Shown one piece after another: positions 31,180 through 40,249 of a stretch of 64,000 nucleotides of DNA. The notes beneath the pieces were generated by a model, which was not told the DNA's origin, did no database searches, and was given only the letters and a program-made list of their open reading frames with translations. The stretch is taken from assembly GCA_944322605.1 (NCBI GenBank), contig CALUPD010000020.1, forward strand, positions 1 to 64,000, in the 5' to 3' direction. The translations under genes and the position numbers were made by a program. How positions within the stretch are numbered: the stretch's first letter is position 1; each line of letters opens with the position of its first letter. The DNA comes from an uncultured Bacteroidales bacterium. Lineage in GTDB: Bacteria > Bacteroidota > Bacteroidia > Bacteroidales > UBA932.

Positions 31180-31742
31180 TGGAGGACCTGAAAGAACTTA
31201 AAAAAGGACTGAGAAGGAAAGTGGCGTCGTTGAAGAAGATGATGACGGAAGAAGAGAAGCTCAGGTCTTCGGATGCCATAATGTCATCGGTCGAGAGGAT
31301 TCCTGAATTCATGGCCGCAAGCACGGTGCTTTTGTACTATGCCTTGCCGGACGAGGTGAGGACCGAAAAATTCATAAGGAAATGGCACGGCAAAAAGACC
31401 ATAGCGTTGCCTGTGGTTTCTGGTGACGACTTGGTCCTGAAAAAATACGATCCTGATTTCGTGAAGCCCGGATACATGGGCATTCCGGAACCTACGGAAC
31501 AAGCTGCGGACATTCCGGCGGAAGCCATAGGGTTTGCCGTCATTCCGGGGGTGGCTTTTGATCGCGGCTCGAACAGGCTCGGTCGCGGAAAAGGCTTTTA
31601 CGACAGGCTGATACCGTCTCTTCGCTGCATGAAGGCGGGCGTGGCTTACGATTGCCAGATTGTGGATTCCGTCCCCGTGGAACAATTCGACAAGCCTCTT
31701 GACGGCGTGGTGTGGGAGACGGGGAATTCGTTCGGACTTTGA
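31179..31742 (+). CDS. 5-formyltetrahydrofolate cyclo-ligase
   Basis: 187 residues. The family signature GVAFDRGSNRLGRGKGFYDR occupies ~125-145 and the N-terminus has the Lys/Arg-rich substrate-binding helix (KKGLRRKVASLKKM). The enzyme converts 5-formyl-THF to 5,10-methenyl-THF with ATP. Its start overlaps the DPP-IV stop by one base, so it is translationally coupled to an unrelated peptidase. A good terminator follows. Confidence 0.93.
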   Translation: MEDLKELKKGLRRKVASLKKMMTEEEKLRSSDAIMSSVERIPEFMAASTVLLYYALPDEVRTEKFIRKWHGKKTIALPVVSGDDLVLKKYDPDFVKPGYMGIPEPTEQAADIPAEAIGFAVIPGVAFDRGSNRLGRGKGFYDRLIPSLRCMKAGVAYDCQIVDSVPVEQFDKPLDGVVWETGNSFGL

Positions 31743-31769
31743 CCGCAATTTATGGGCGGATGATCTTGT

Positions 31770-31815
31770 AAGGCGGGAGCTTGCAGTGAACGACATGCAG
31801 GTTCCCGCCTTTTTC
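31770..31815 (+). terminator. Intrinsic terminator after the cyclo-ligase gene
   Basis: GGCGGGA (31772-31778) pairs with TCCCGCC (31803-31809), extended inward by GCTTGCA/TGCAGGT with G-U pairs, and is followed by TTTTT. Confidence 0.85.
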
Positions 31816-31864
31816 CATGTGCCTGCATGACGGCCGCCCCGCGTAAAAAATTTGAATCTTCGTT

Positions 31865-31872
31865 AATTTTGC
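31865..31872 (+). promoter_or_regulatory. Putative -7 box of the activase gene
   Basis: TAATTTTG matches TAnnTTTG; no good -33 element is seen at 19-21 nt. It puts the transcription start near 31880, which is why the ATG at 31880 is not chosen as the translation start. Confidence 0.45.
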
Positions 31873-31927
31873 ACGAAATATGCAAGCTGGTATTTGCTCC
31901 GCTTCGGGGCGCGTGTTATCAAGGATT

Positions 31928-34900
31928 ATGGAAAATAAAATAATGAAAGACAATATGCTCAGGATTGGCCTCGATGTCGGTTCCACTACCGCGAAAATCG
32001 CAGTCGTGGACAGTGACGGCAATATGGTGTACGGACGGTACAAAAGGCATAACGCCGACATAAGGGGAACGGTGCTGGATTTTTTCAACGATATCAGCGA
32101 AAGATTCGCCGGATCGGGTGTCTGTGTCAAGATTACCGGCTCTGCCGGCATGGGCGTAAGCGAGCGGTACGGTTTTCCGTTCATTCAGGAAGTGCTTGCC
32201 CTGAACGATTATTCAAGGAAGAAATGCGCAGGGCTGAAGACCATAATAGACATAGGGGGTGAGGACGCTAAAATCATTTTCATAAACGGGGATACTATTC
32301 CTGACATGCGCATGAACGGGAACTGCGCCGGCGGCACAGGAGCTTTCATAGACCAGATGTCCGTTATCCTCGGCATGTCCATAGAAGAAATGGACGCGGC
32401 TGCCGCTTCTTCCACGAGAATCTATCCTATCGCTTCGCGTTGCGGGGTGTTTTCCAAGACGGATATACAGAACCTTGTCGCCAAGAACGCCGACAGGGGA
32501 GACATATGCGCTTCCATATTCCATGCCATAGCCGTGCAGGTAGTTGCCTCCTTGTCGAGAGGCCGCTCGATAGAACCCAAGGTGCTGTTTTGCGGCGGGC
32601 CTCTCGCGTTCATAAAATCATTGAGGCAGGCGTTCAAGAAATATCTCGGCCTCGGGGACGGCGACATAGAGGAAGCATCTGACGCCAACATGCTGACCGC
32701 TTTCGGCTGCGCATTGTCGATAAAACCGGAAACAGGGGCATTGTGCGAGGCATCGCGGCTTCCGGAGATGCTTGACGTCAAAGGTCATGAGCATGTTTCT
32801 GCCGCAGTGCCGGCCTTGAAGCCGATATTTTCGGGCAGGGAAGAACTCGAATCCTGGCGCATGAGAAAATCGCAGGCCGGCGATCTCAGGGGCGAACTGA
32901 AAAACGAGGACATACTGTTTCTCGGCATAGATTCAGGCAGCACTACGACGAAAATCGTATTCTCTGACTGCGAAGGGAAAATAGTCTTTTCGCATTATTC
33001 CAAGAATATGGGCAATCCGGTCGGAGCCGTGCGGAAAGGGTTGGGAGAATTTCTGGATGCCGTCAAGGAAAAAGGCTTCAAATACCATATCATCTCAGGA
33101 TGCTCCACAGGCTACGGAGAAGACCTTGTAAAGGCGGCCTTCGGGCTTAACCTTTCCATGGTTGAGACCATGGCCCATTATACGGCGGCAAAGAAAATAT
33201 GCCCGGATGTGGACTTCATACTCGACATAGGCGGCCAGGACATGAAAGCCATGTTCATAAAGAACGGCGTGCTCAACAGGATAGAACTCAACGAGGCTTG
33301 TTCTTCCGGGTGCGGCTCGTTCATAGAGACATTTGCCAATTCTCTCGGGTTTACGGCATCGGAATTCGCAGAAAAGGCCGTTCTTGCCGGATCCCCATGC
33401 GATTTGGGGACAAGGTGCACGGTGTTCATGAATTCGAAGATCAAGCAGGCGATGCGCGAAGGGGCGGACGTCGCGGACATAGCAGCCGGGCTCGCTTATT
33501 CGGTCGTCAAGAACTGCTTTTATAAAGTATTGAAAATAAGAGATGACAGCATAGGCTCCAATATAGTCGTCCAAGGCGGGACCATGCGCAACGACGCCGT
33601 GGTGAAGGCTTTGGAAAACATCGTGGGCCACGAGGTGTTCCGCAACAGCATGCCGGAGCTTATGGGAGCTTACGGGTGCGCGTTGTATGCGTTGGAACAG
33701 TACAGGAACGGCGTATGCGCTGAAAACGGGATAGACATAGAGAAGGAGATTTCGTTCAGGCTGTCCCATACATCATGCAAGGGGTGCGAGAACAATTGCT
33801 ATATAGACGTGTACGATTTCGAAAACGGGAGCAAGTACTATTCCGGGAACAAATGCGAGAAGATATTCACGTTCAGAAGCAAGGGTTTCAAGGGAGACGA
33901 CATATATTCCTACAGGAGGAAAAGGGTTTTCGAAGCTCCGGAAGTCCCTTCGGCAGCATTGGCTCTCGGAGTGCCGCGCGTGCTCAACCTTTTCGAAGAT
34001 TACCCGTTCTGGGCATCGCTGTTCGCTTCGTTCGATATAAGGCTCGTTCCGAGCGACGCTTCCGTGTACTCTTCTTACGAGCGGCATTTGAGGGAAGTGA
34101 TGAGCGACAACATATGTTTTCCAGCCAAGCTCGTGCATTCCCATATACATAATCTTGAAGGCAAGGGCGTAGACAGGATATTCTTCCCGTATGTCATCTA
34201 CGAAAGCAAGCAAGACAGGTCGGAAGCCAATTCCTATAATTGCCCTATAGTGTCGGGATACAATACGATAATCAGGAACATAAGAAACGACAGCGGGATT
34301 CCTTTCGACAATCCGGTCTTTACGTTGAAAGACAGGAAGCTTACGGTGAAAAACGCCTTGAAATACCTTTCAGAGCTGCATGAGTGGGCGGAAGCTGCCG
34401 GAAAACGGTTTGTAAGGCCGGACAGGAAAAACGTGGCCGAGGCCGTTGAAAAGGCTTTCATGGCCCTTGACCGTTTCCATGCTGACATGCAGGCCAAGAA
34501 CAGGGAATATTTCGACAAGGCGAAGTCGGAAGGGCGGCTTGTGATACTGCTTGCAGGAAGGCCTTATCATACTGATTCCCTTATACAGCATAAGCTCAGC
34601 GATATAATATCCGATTTGGGCGCTACTGTGATAAACGAGGAGATACTCAGCGAGAAGGACGATTTCGACATGCGCGATACTTTCATCCTGTCGCAATGGA
34701 ACTATATAAACAAGATAATCAAGGCTGCCAAATGGACAGGGCTTCAGGGAAATGACGTGAATTACGTGCAGATGACTTCTTTCGGATGCGGTCCGGACGC
34801 GTTCCTTTTGGACGAGGTAAGCCATATGCTCGAACGTTACGGAAAGCCTGCCACTATAGTGAAGATAGACGACATAAACAATGTCGGCTCAATGAAGCTG

Positions 34901-36235
34901 AGAATCCGCAGCCTTATCGAAAGCCTTAAGTACCGTGCCGGTATGGCTCCGCAGGTTGCGCCTTTCGTTTCCACGAAAAGGTTTGAAAAGGAGGACAAGA
35001 AAAACAGGAAGCTGCTTGCTCCTTTCTTTACGGAATACCTGTCTCCTTTTCTGCCCGAGCTGTTCGCCATAAGCGGGTACGATCTTGTGGCCTTGCCTAT
35101 GAGCGACAGGGAATCTGCTGATTACGGGTTGAAATATGCCAATAACGAGGTCTGCTATCCGGCTACCCTCATAGTGGGAGACATGATAAAGGCCCTTAAG
35201 TCCGGCAAATACGATCCGAAAGAATGCGCGGCCGGCATTACGCAGACCGGAGGGCAGTGCAGGGCGTCGAATTATTTTCCCATAATCAAGAAGGCTTTGG
35301 TAGATGCGGGATTCGCCGATGTCCCGGTAGTCTCGGTAAGCTTCGGGTCCGCCATCTCCAACGACCAGCCAGGTTTCGGGATAGACTGGGTCAAGACCAT
35401 CCCGGTGGTGGCGAATGCGGTAATCTTCGGCGATAACCTTTCCGCCCTTTATCATGCTGCGATAGTCAGGGCGGAAGACAAGCGGAAAGTAAGGGATTTG
35501 CGGCAGAAGTACATAGACAGGGCCAAGTCCCTTATATCCAAAAGGGACAATAGGGGATTCATGGACCTTATGCGCGGCGCGGTCGACGATTTCAATGCGG
35601 TGCTTCCTGAAAGGGACATAGAATGCGACAAGGTCGGCATAGTCGGGGAAATATATCTGAAATTCCATCCTTTTGCCAACAAGCATACTGCGGACTGGTT
35701 GATCGACAGGGGGTTCGAGGTCATACCTCCTAAGCTGCTCACGTTTTTCATACAGGTGTTCGTGAACATGGACACCAAGAAGAAAAACAATACGGACAGG
35801 ATTCCGCTGCCGGCTCCGGTTATTAAATTGCTGTATTCGGTCATAAGGCACAAGGTCGATGCCTATGATGAGGTAATGAAGAAATTCCGTTATTATTACC
35901 CGTCGGAGGATGTTTTCGCCCTGGCCGAGGATGTGAAGGATCTGTTGCCTTTGTCAGCGCAGTTCGGGGAAGGGTGGCTGCTGCCTGCGGAAATAGTATC
36001 TTTCGCCAAGCAGGGAGTCAAGGCGGTGCTTTCGTTGCAGCCTTTCGGTTGCATAGCCAACCATATCATATCCAAAGGACTGGAAAACAAGATAAAGCAA
36101 AAATATCCGGGCATGAATATACTGTCGATAGATTTCGATTCGGGCGTGAGCGAGGTTAATATAGTCAACAGGCTCAGGCTTCTTCTCGGTATTTTCGACA
36201 GGGACGAGAACCATGCCGCTGCCACGGCTATTTGA
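31928..36235 (+). CDS. Fused double acyl-CoA dehydratase activase (BadF/HgdC-like, DUF2229)
   Basis: 1435 residues from the ATG at 31928 (the ATG at 31943 is an alternative). Two BcrAD/BadFG ASKHA ATPase domains lie in tandem: domain 1 (~12-265: DVGSTTAKI, DIGGEDAKI) and domain 2 (~330-595: DSGSTTTKI, DIGGQDMKA). Each keeps the two cluster cysteines of 2-hydroxyacyl-CoA dehydratase activators at a spacing of 39: C133/C172 and C458/C497. A Cys-rich segment (C617, C620, C624, C643) leads into a DUF2229 region and a C-terminal HgdB-like half. Single-component activators are homodimers sharing one [4Fe-4S] cluster; here both halves are in one chain. It stands alone, so the dehydratase partner and substrate are unknown. 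Confidence 0.88.
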   Translation: MENKIMKDNMLRIGLDVGSTTAKIAVVDSDGNMVYGRYKRHNADIRGTVLDFFNDISERFAGSGVCVKITGSAGMGVSERYGFPFIQEVLALNDYSRKKCAGLKTIIDIGGEDAKIIFINGDTIPDMRMNGNCAGGTGAFIDQMSVILGMSIEEMDAAAASSTRIYPIASRCGVFSKTDIQNLVAKNADRGDICASIFHAIAVQVVASLSRGRSIEPKVLFCGGPLAFIKSLRQAFKKYLGLGDGDIEEASDANMLTAFGCALSIKPETGALCEASRLPEMLDVKGHEHVSAAVPALKPIFSGREELESWRMRKSQAGDLRGELKNEDILFLGIDSGSTTTKIVFSDCEGKIVFSHYSKNMGNPVGAVRKGLGEFLDAVKEKGFKYHIISGCSTGYGEDLVKAAFGLNLSMVETMAHYTAAKKICPDVDFILDIGGQDMKAMFIKNGVLNRIELNEACSSGCGSFIETFANSLGFTASEFAEKAVLAGSPCDLGTRCTVFMNSKIKQAMREGADVADIAAGLAYSVVKNCFYKVLKIRDDSIGSNIVVQGGTMRNDAVVKALENIVGHEVFRNSMPELMGAYGCALYALEQYRNGVCAENGIDIEKEISFRLSHTSCKGCENNCYIDVYDFENGSKYYSGNKCEKIFTFRSKGFKGDDIYSYRRKRVFEAPEVPSAALALGVPRVLNLFEDYPFWASLFASFDIRLVPSDASVYSSYERHLREVMSDNICFPAKLVHSHIHNLEGKGVDRIFFPYVIYESKQDRSEANSYNCPIVSGYNTIIRNIRNDSGIPFDNPVFTLKDRKLTVKNALKYLSELHEWAEAAGKRFVRPDRKNVAEAVEKAFMALDRFHADMQAKNREYFDKAKSEGRLVILLAGRPYHTDSLIQHKLSDIISDLGATVINEEILSEKDDFDMRDTFILSQWNYINKIIKAAKWTGLQGNDVNYVQMTSFGCGPDAFLLDEVSHMLERYGKPATIVKIDDINNVGSMKLRIRSLIESLKYRAGMAPQVAPFVSTKRFEKEDKKNRKLLAPFFTEYLSPFLPELFAISGYDLVALPMSDRESADYGLKYANNEVCYPATLIVGDMIKALKSGKYDPKECAAGITQTGGQCRASNYFPIIKKALVDAGFADVPVVSVSFGSAISNDQPGFGIDWVKTIPVVANAVIFGDNLSALYHAAIVRAEDKRKVRDLRQKYIDRAKSLISKRDNRGFMDLMRGAVDDFNAVLPERDIECDKVGIVGEIYLKFHPFANKHTADWLIDRGFEVIPPKLLTFFIQVFVNMDTKKKNNTDRIPLPAPVIKLLYSVIRHKVDAYDEVMKKFRYYYPSEDVFALAEDVKDLLPLSAQFGEGWLLPAEIVSFAKQGVKAVLSLQPFGCIANHIISKGLENKIKQKYPGMNILSIDFDSGVSEVNIVNRLRLLLGIFDRDENHAAATAI

Positions 36236-36626
36236 AGTTGAAATAGTAGTTCATCAGGAAATTCCATACAGTAACCGCTCCGATCGCGCATAATTTCGAG
36301 AAGTAGAAATTGATTTTCAGCTTGTCGTTAAGCAGATATATGATGGAATTGTTGATTATCAGTCCTATCGCCGATATTCCTAGGAATTTGAAATATTGGG
36401 TGGTTATGTGCGGGTCTGTGCTTGCGAATGTCCATATCCTGTTAAGGATGTAATTCGAAGTTGCGGCGCATATGAATCCCAAGGAATTCGCGATGTATTT
36501 GTTTATCCTCGCCTTTTCCTTTAGCAGGTATGTGACGGAGAAATCGACGATTACTCCGGAACCTCCGACGACACAGAATTTTATGAATTTTTCTATGATG
36601 GTTATGTCTGAAAAAATATCCTTCAT
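36228..36626 (-). CDS. GtrA-family membrane protein
   Basis: 132 residues with four transmembrane helices and GtrA phrases (FIKFCVVGGSGVIVDFSVTYLL, NRIWTFAS, NFLMNYYFNF). GtrA proteins are thought to help flip or supply polyprenyl-linked sugars for cell-surface glycosylation. Its start overlaps the methyltransferase stop by 4 bp, and its end overlaps the convergent activase gene by 8 bp. With the GT39 protein two genes upstream it may form a lipid-linked sugar transfer pathway. Confidence 0.9.
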   Translation of the reverse strand: MKDIFSDITIIEKFIKFCVVGGSGVIVDFSVTYLLKEKARINKYIANSLGFICAATSNYILNRIWTFASTDPHITTQYFKFLGISAIGLIINNSIIYLLNDKLKINFYFSKLCAIGAVTVWNFLMNYYFNFK

Positions 36627-37936
36627 ATGTTTTCTATGGAGTTCTCCTGAGGCCGGTTTTTACGGCATGCAATAATCATGCTTTCTTTTTCGGTACGCAC
36701 CGCGAATATCCTTATGTCGCCTCCTTCCTGCATTTTGAGCTTTTTGCGGAGGCTTTCGCTGCTGTCGTAATAGTTCCTGCATGCTATTTCCGCCGCCTTG
36801 TATTTTTCCGACAGCTCGCGCATGCTTTTTTTGTCATTTCCGTATATGCCGCATATTTCATAGGCTTTTCCAGGGAATCCTTCCGCCTTTTTCTCCGACA
36901 GGTACAGATGTACATTCGGGGCCATTTTCTCAAGTCCGTAATCGTCCGCGACGCATTTGAAGGCTCCGGCCTTGATTATGCATTTGTACGGTTCGTGAAG
37001 GTAAATGCGCCGTTCCATTTGTCCGTTATTTCCGTTCCTGCGCCTTAGCGCGGCCATTTCGGAAATCAGGGCGGATATTTCCCCTCTTCCTGCATGCGCT
37101 GAATTTTCCTTTCTGAAGCTGAATGAATAGGCGGCAGGCTCGTCTTCGTCAGAGTTTATGTTGACTGCGTGAACTGGCACGTCTTCGGGTGCGGCATTGC
37201 AGTTTTTTGCAAGTTCGAATATCAGTTCCTTGCATTCGTTCTTTACGGAAAGCACATGCACTGAAGATACGTTCCCCAATTTCCTGATGGAGTCCTTTAT
37301 GTCGATCATGGGTGAAAGCTTCAGCAGGATCCTGTCGCATATGCCGAATATATGGGGCTTCAGCCCTATCACGTCCGGAGCGCAGTCTTCTATGCCGTAA
37401 ACCCTGTTCGCGCCGGAATCCCTTCTTGCGGGATCGACGTAGACGGTATCGTATGCCTTTCCGATCAGGGCTATGGTCTCCGGGCAGATGGTTTCATGGC
37501 GGACATCTATGTTTTCCGCCCCGAGGCATGCGAAATTCCATTCCGCGCACTCGGCCAGCTCCGCGTTGCGTTCATAGTAGTCCATATGCCCTGCTTTCAG
37601 GGATATGAAATACGCGTCTGCCCCGAGGCCGCCTGTGAAATCGGCCCATGACTGTTTCTCCCCGGCAAAGACGCGGGCTTTGTATTTTGCCGTGATTTCA
37701 GAGCTGCTTTGCTCGACGGAAACAGGGTTCTGGTAGAGCAGGTTTTTGCAGGCATGCCAGGACGGTATCTTGAACTTTATTTTTTTCAATGCGTCCAAGG
37801 TGGACGCGGCGAGCCTGATATCGGCTTCGTTGTTTTTGCCGGCTTGGGAAAAAAGCAGGGCTGTCCCGTCCTTTTCAGGGTCGGAATATGCCAGTTGCGC
37901 CGTTTTCCTTAATAGTTCTTTTTTTGCCTGGTCCAT
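36623..37936 (-). CDS. THUMP-like domain SAM-dependent methyltransferase
   Basis: 437 residues. The centre holds a class I methyltransferase fold: WADFTGGLGADAYFIS (SAM loop, ~95-110), and YVDPARRD (~165) in the catalytic region. The N-terminal helices and the C-terminal THUMP-like part (ending IFAVRTEKESMIIACRK) match a conserved but little-studied Bacteroidetes family, probably acting on RNA. It overlaps gtrA by 4 bp and follows the GT39 gene by 31 bp. The exact substrate is not known. Confidence 0.8.
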   Translation of the reverse strand: MDQAKKELLRKTAQLAYSDPEKDGTALLFSQAGKNNEADIRLAASTLDALKKIKFKIPSWHACKNLLYQNPVSVEQSSSEITAKYKARVFAGEKQSWADFTGGLGADAYFISLKAGHMDYYERNAELAECAEWNFACLGAENIDVRHETICPETIALIGKAYDTVYVDPARRDSGANRVYGIEDCAPDVIGLKPHIFGICDRILLKLSPMIDIKDSIRKLGNVSSVHVLSVKNECKELIFELAKNCNAAPEDVPVHAVNINSDEDEPAAYSFSFRKENSAHAGRGEISALISEMAALRRRNGNNGQMERRIYLHEPYKCIIKAGAFKCVADDYGLEKMAPNVHLYLSEKKAEGFPGKAYEICGIYGNDKKSMRELSEKYKAAEIACRNYYDSSESLRKKLKMQEGGDIRIFAVRTEKESMIIACRKNRPQENSIENI

Positions 37937-37967
37937 GTCTGTGTTCTGTGATGGCTGCCCGTTGCGC

Positions 37968-40226
37968 TTAGCTGAATATGTAGGTTACTTCAGGTTCTTC
38001 GTTTTTTCCCGCCGAAGATGAGTCTTTCCCTTGCCGTATGCTGTCCTGTGTTGCCATGGCTGTTCCTTTTCTTTGCGGCAGGATAGCGGAACTGTCTGCC
38101 GATTTTTGATATCCTTGCCGTAGGGAATCCGTTGCAATGCCATGGGCACTGTCTGCTCCTGTCGTGTCTTTTGCATGCGGCATGTTGCTGCCGGCTGCCG
38201 CCTTCATGCCTGACGGTTCTGCGGAAACGCTGTCCATGCCGTCCGATGGCATGCTGCCGGAAGGACGAACGCCTGCACTGTCCGTTCGGAATGCCTTGCT
38301 GCCTGCATGGATTGCCGCTATGCTGTCCATGCCGCGTTTTGTGCTGCTGTCCTCGCATGTCAATGAATCTGTGCCGCGAACATACGGGCTGATTGCGCGG
38401 GGCGGGAGCACGCTGTCGGCTCTTTGCCCGCGTGCCGTATCGTCGCCGATGGCGTATACGTCCGGATTTTTAAGGTTGTCCGGCCCTCCTGTTCCTCCTG
38501 TTGCGCCGCGATGCCTGTCCGGTACCGAAACAAGTTCTTTTTCAGGCATAGTGACAAGGTTCTTGAAGCGGTAGACAGTATAGTACATCACCGGTTTCCC
38601 GTTTCTTGTTATATCGATGCGGCCTGCCTGTTCCACCGTTTCGAAATATTTGAGCCCGAACTTGAACCCTTTGGTGGAATATCTCGAAGATTCGATGAAA
38701 TAAGCATTGTCGCCCGGCTTTATTCCGCCCCTGTCTTCAGTAATCCATGCGTATTTATGGGTTTGTCCTATGGGTCCTATTGTTTTGAGGTCCATTTTGT
38801 TAGGCCATGCGACATAGTAGTCCTGATGCGCGGCTTCGTACCACTTGTCGGCTACTATGTATGCCGTTTCAGGCATTTTCCCCGTTATTATGTCATTGTA
38901 CCGCAGCTCGGTGAACCTGTCATGCAGCTGATCCCATCCGTACATGTCAAGAGTGACGTCGTTTTTCCCTGTCACGTTTTCTTTTTCTCCGAACCTTACA
39001 AAAGGGTCGAATATCCCGAGATTTATCTGCAATATGCCTATGGCAATGACAAGGACTGCAAGCAGGTTTGAATAAAGGGCGTATCTGTTTATATGCGTGC
39101 TGTTCCCTTTATTGTCACTTTCCGACATCCATGCCGCCGTGATTATGATGAGGGCGTAATATGCGGGTGCGCTCCAGTGCGGAAGCGTGGGCTTGAAAAG
39201 GGATACGGCAAGGAATGTCGCAATAAGGGGCAGGGACATCGACAATAGGAATCCCATCCTGCGCATATCGAGGTACTTGTTCTTCTTGTACGCTATCAGC
39301 GCAAAGATTATGAGTATGAAATTGACAGGATTGTTATAGAACACGTTTCCGAAAATCTCCCTTCCGAGCCAGATCGGGTTCAGTCCTGTGAAATGCGATA
39401 CCCTGTCGCCGTGGAATGTGAAGCTGATGAAATCGTTATTTATGTTCCAGACAAGGATCGGGAGCATTATCAATGCCGAGATAGCAGCTGAAATATACAG
39501 GAACGGGTTGAGCAGTACCTTTCTGTTGAACAGGAGGATGTATATGCCTGCACCGGCCCACAGGTACAGAGAAGTGTATTTTGAAAGGGTCGCAAGGCCT
39601 ATGCACAATCCGGCCAGCAGGAATGCGTGGTTGCCGAGATGCCTGACCTCCGATTCGTCGCAAAAAGGCTCTTCGGGCAGGTCCTCTTCCTTGAATGACA
39701 GGTATGGCAGGCTTTTGTCCGTGCCGTCTCCCTGGCATGGTTGCGCCGCCGGTGTCTTTTTCCTGCATGAACTTTTGCTTATCAGCGCATTGTGGAGGAA
39801 ATAAATCGCGAGCAGGAAAAAACAGCTCTGAGGGGTGTCGGGCATTATGAATGTCCCCACGATTACCGAGCAGTAAATTGACGCGCTGTACAGCAGCGCC
39901 GCGTACATTCCGGTGCGCTCGTCTTTGAATGCCCTTCCTATGACGTAGATGAGGAATGTATTTGCCGCGCCTATTATTATCGAGCCGAGCCTTATGAAGA
40001 ATTCGTCTCCGAGCACGAGGTTCCCGGTCAAGGTCTGTATAAGGAATCCGACCATCGGCGGATGGTCGAAGTGGCTCAAATCCGGAAACATCGCGTAACA
40101 CCAGTAGTACGATTCGTCGTTTCCGAGTTCTATCATAGCCGCTGCCGCCGCCCTGATGAGGGTGGAAATCCCGATTATTATGAAGACTATCTGTTTTTCG
40201 GTAAGGTTCTTGAATGGATTGTTCAT
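37968..40226 (-). CDS. GT39 (ArnT/PMT-like) glycosyltransferase with Ser/Asp-rich tail
   Basis: 752 residues. Residues 1-~420 hold about ten transmembrane helices with ArnT/PMT_2 features: the early acidic motif NDESYYWCY and DHPPMVGFLIQ. The enzyme would transfer a sugar from a polyprenyl-phosphate donor. Residues ~420-555 are a soluble domain. The last ~195 residues are low complexity, rich in Ser, Asp, Gly and Ala (phrases such as DSIAAIHAGS, DGMDSVSAEPSG), which is not part of the family. The tail resembles that of the Ig-like lipoprotein at 14.8-17.9 kb. Neighbours: MATE upstream (23 bp), methyltransferase and gtrA downstream. Confidence 0.85.
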   Translation of the reverse strand: MNNPFKNLTEKQIVFIIIGISTLIRAAAAAMIELGNDESYYWCYAMFPDLSHFDHPPMVGFLIQTLTGNLVLGDEFFIRLGSIIIGAANTFLIYVIGRAFKDERTGMYAALLYSASIYCSVIVGTFIMPDTPQSCFFLLAIYFLHNALISKSSCRKKTPAAQPCQGDGTDKSLPYLSFKEEDLPEEPFCDESEVRHLGNHAFLLAGLCIGLATLSKYTSLYLWAGAGIYILLFNRKVLLNPFLYISAAISALIMLPILVWNINNDFISFTFHGDRVSHFTGLNPIWLGREIFGNVFYNNPVNFILIIFALIAYKKNKYLDMRRMGFLLSMSLPLIATFLAVSLFKPTLPHWSAPAYYALIIITAAWMSESDNKGNSTHINRYALYSNLLAVLVIAIGILQINLGIFDPFVRFGEKENVTGKNDVTLDMYGWDQLHDRFTELRYNDIITGKMPETAYIVADKWYEAAHQDYYVAWPNKMDLKTIGPIGQTHKYAWITEDRGGIKPGDNAYFIESSRYSTKGFKFGLKYFETVEQAGRIDITRNGKPVMYYTVYRFKNLVTMPEKELVSVPDRHRGATGGTGGPDNLKNPDVYAIGDDTARGQRADSVLPPRAISPYVRGTDSLTCEDSSTKRGMDSIAAIHAGSKAFRTDSAGVRPSGSMPSDGMDSVSAEPSGMKAAAGSNMPHAKDTTGADSAHGIATDSLRQGYQKSADSSAILPQRKGTAMATQDSIRQGKDSSSAGKNEEPEVTYIFS

Positions 40227-40249
40227 CTTTTTGTGTTTTTATGCCGCCA

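Noticed and set aside
31880..31927. Activase translation start at 31880
   Set aside because: It would lie at the predicted transcription start; residues before the ATG at 31928 are not family-like.
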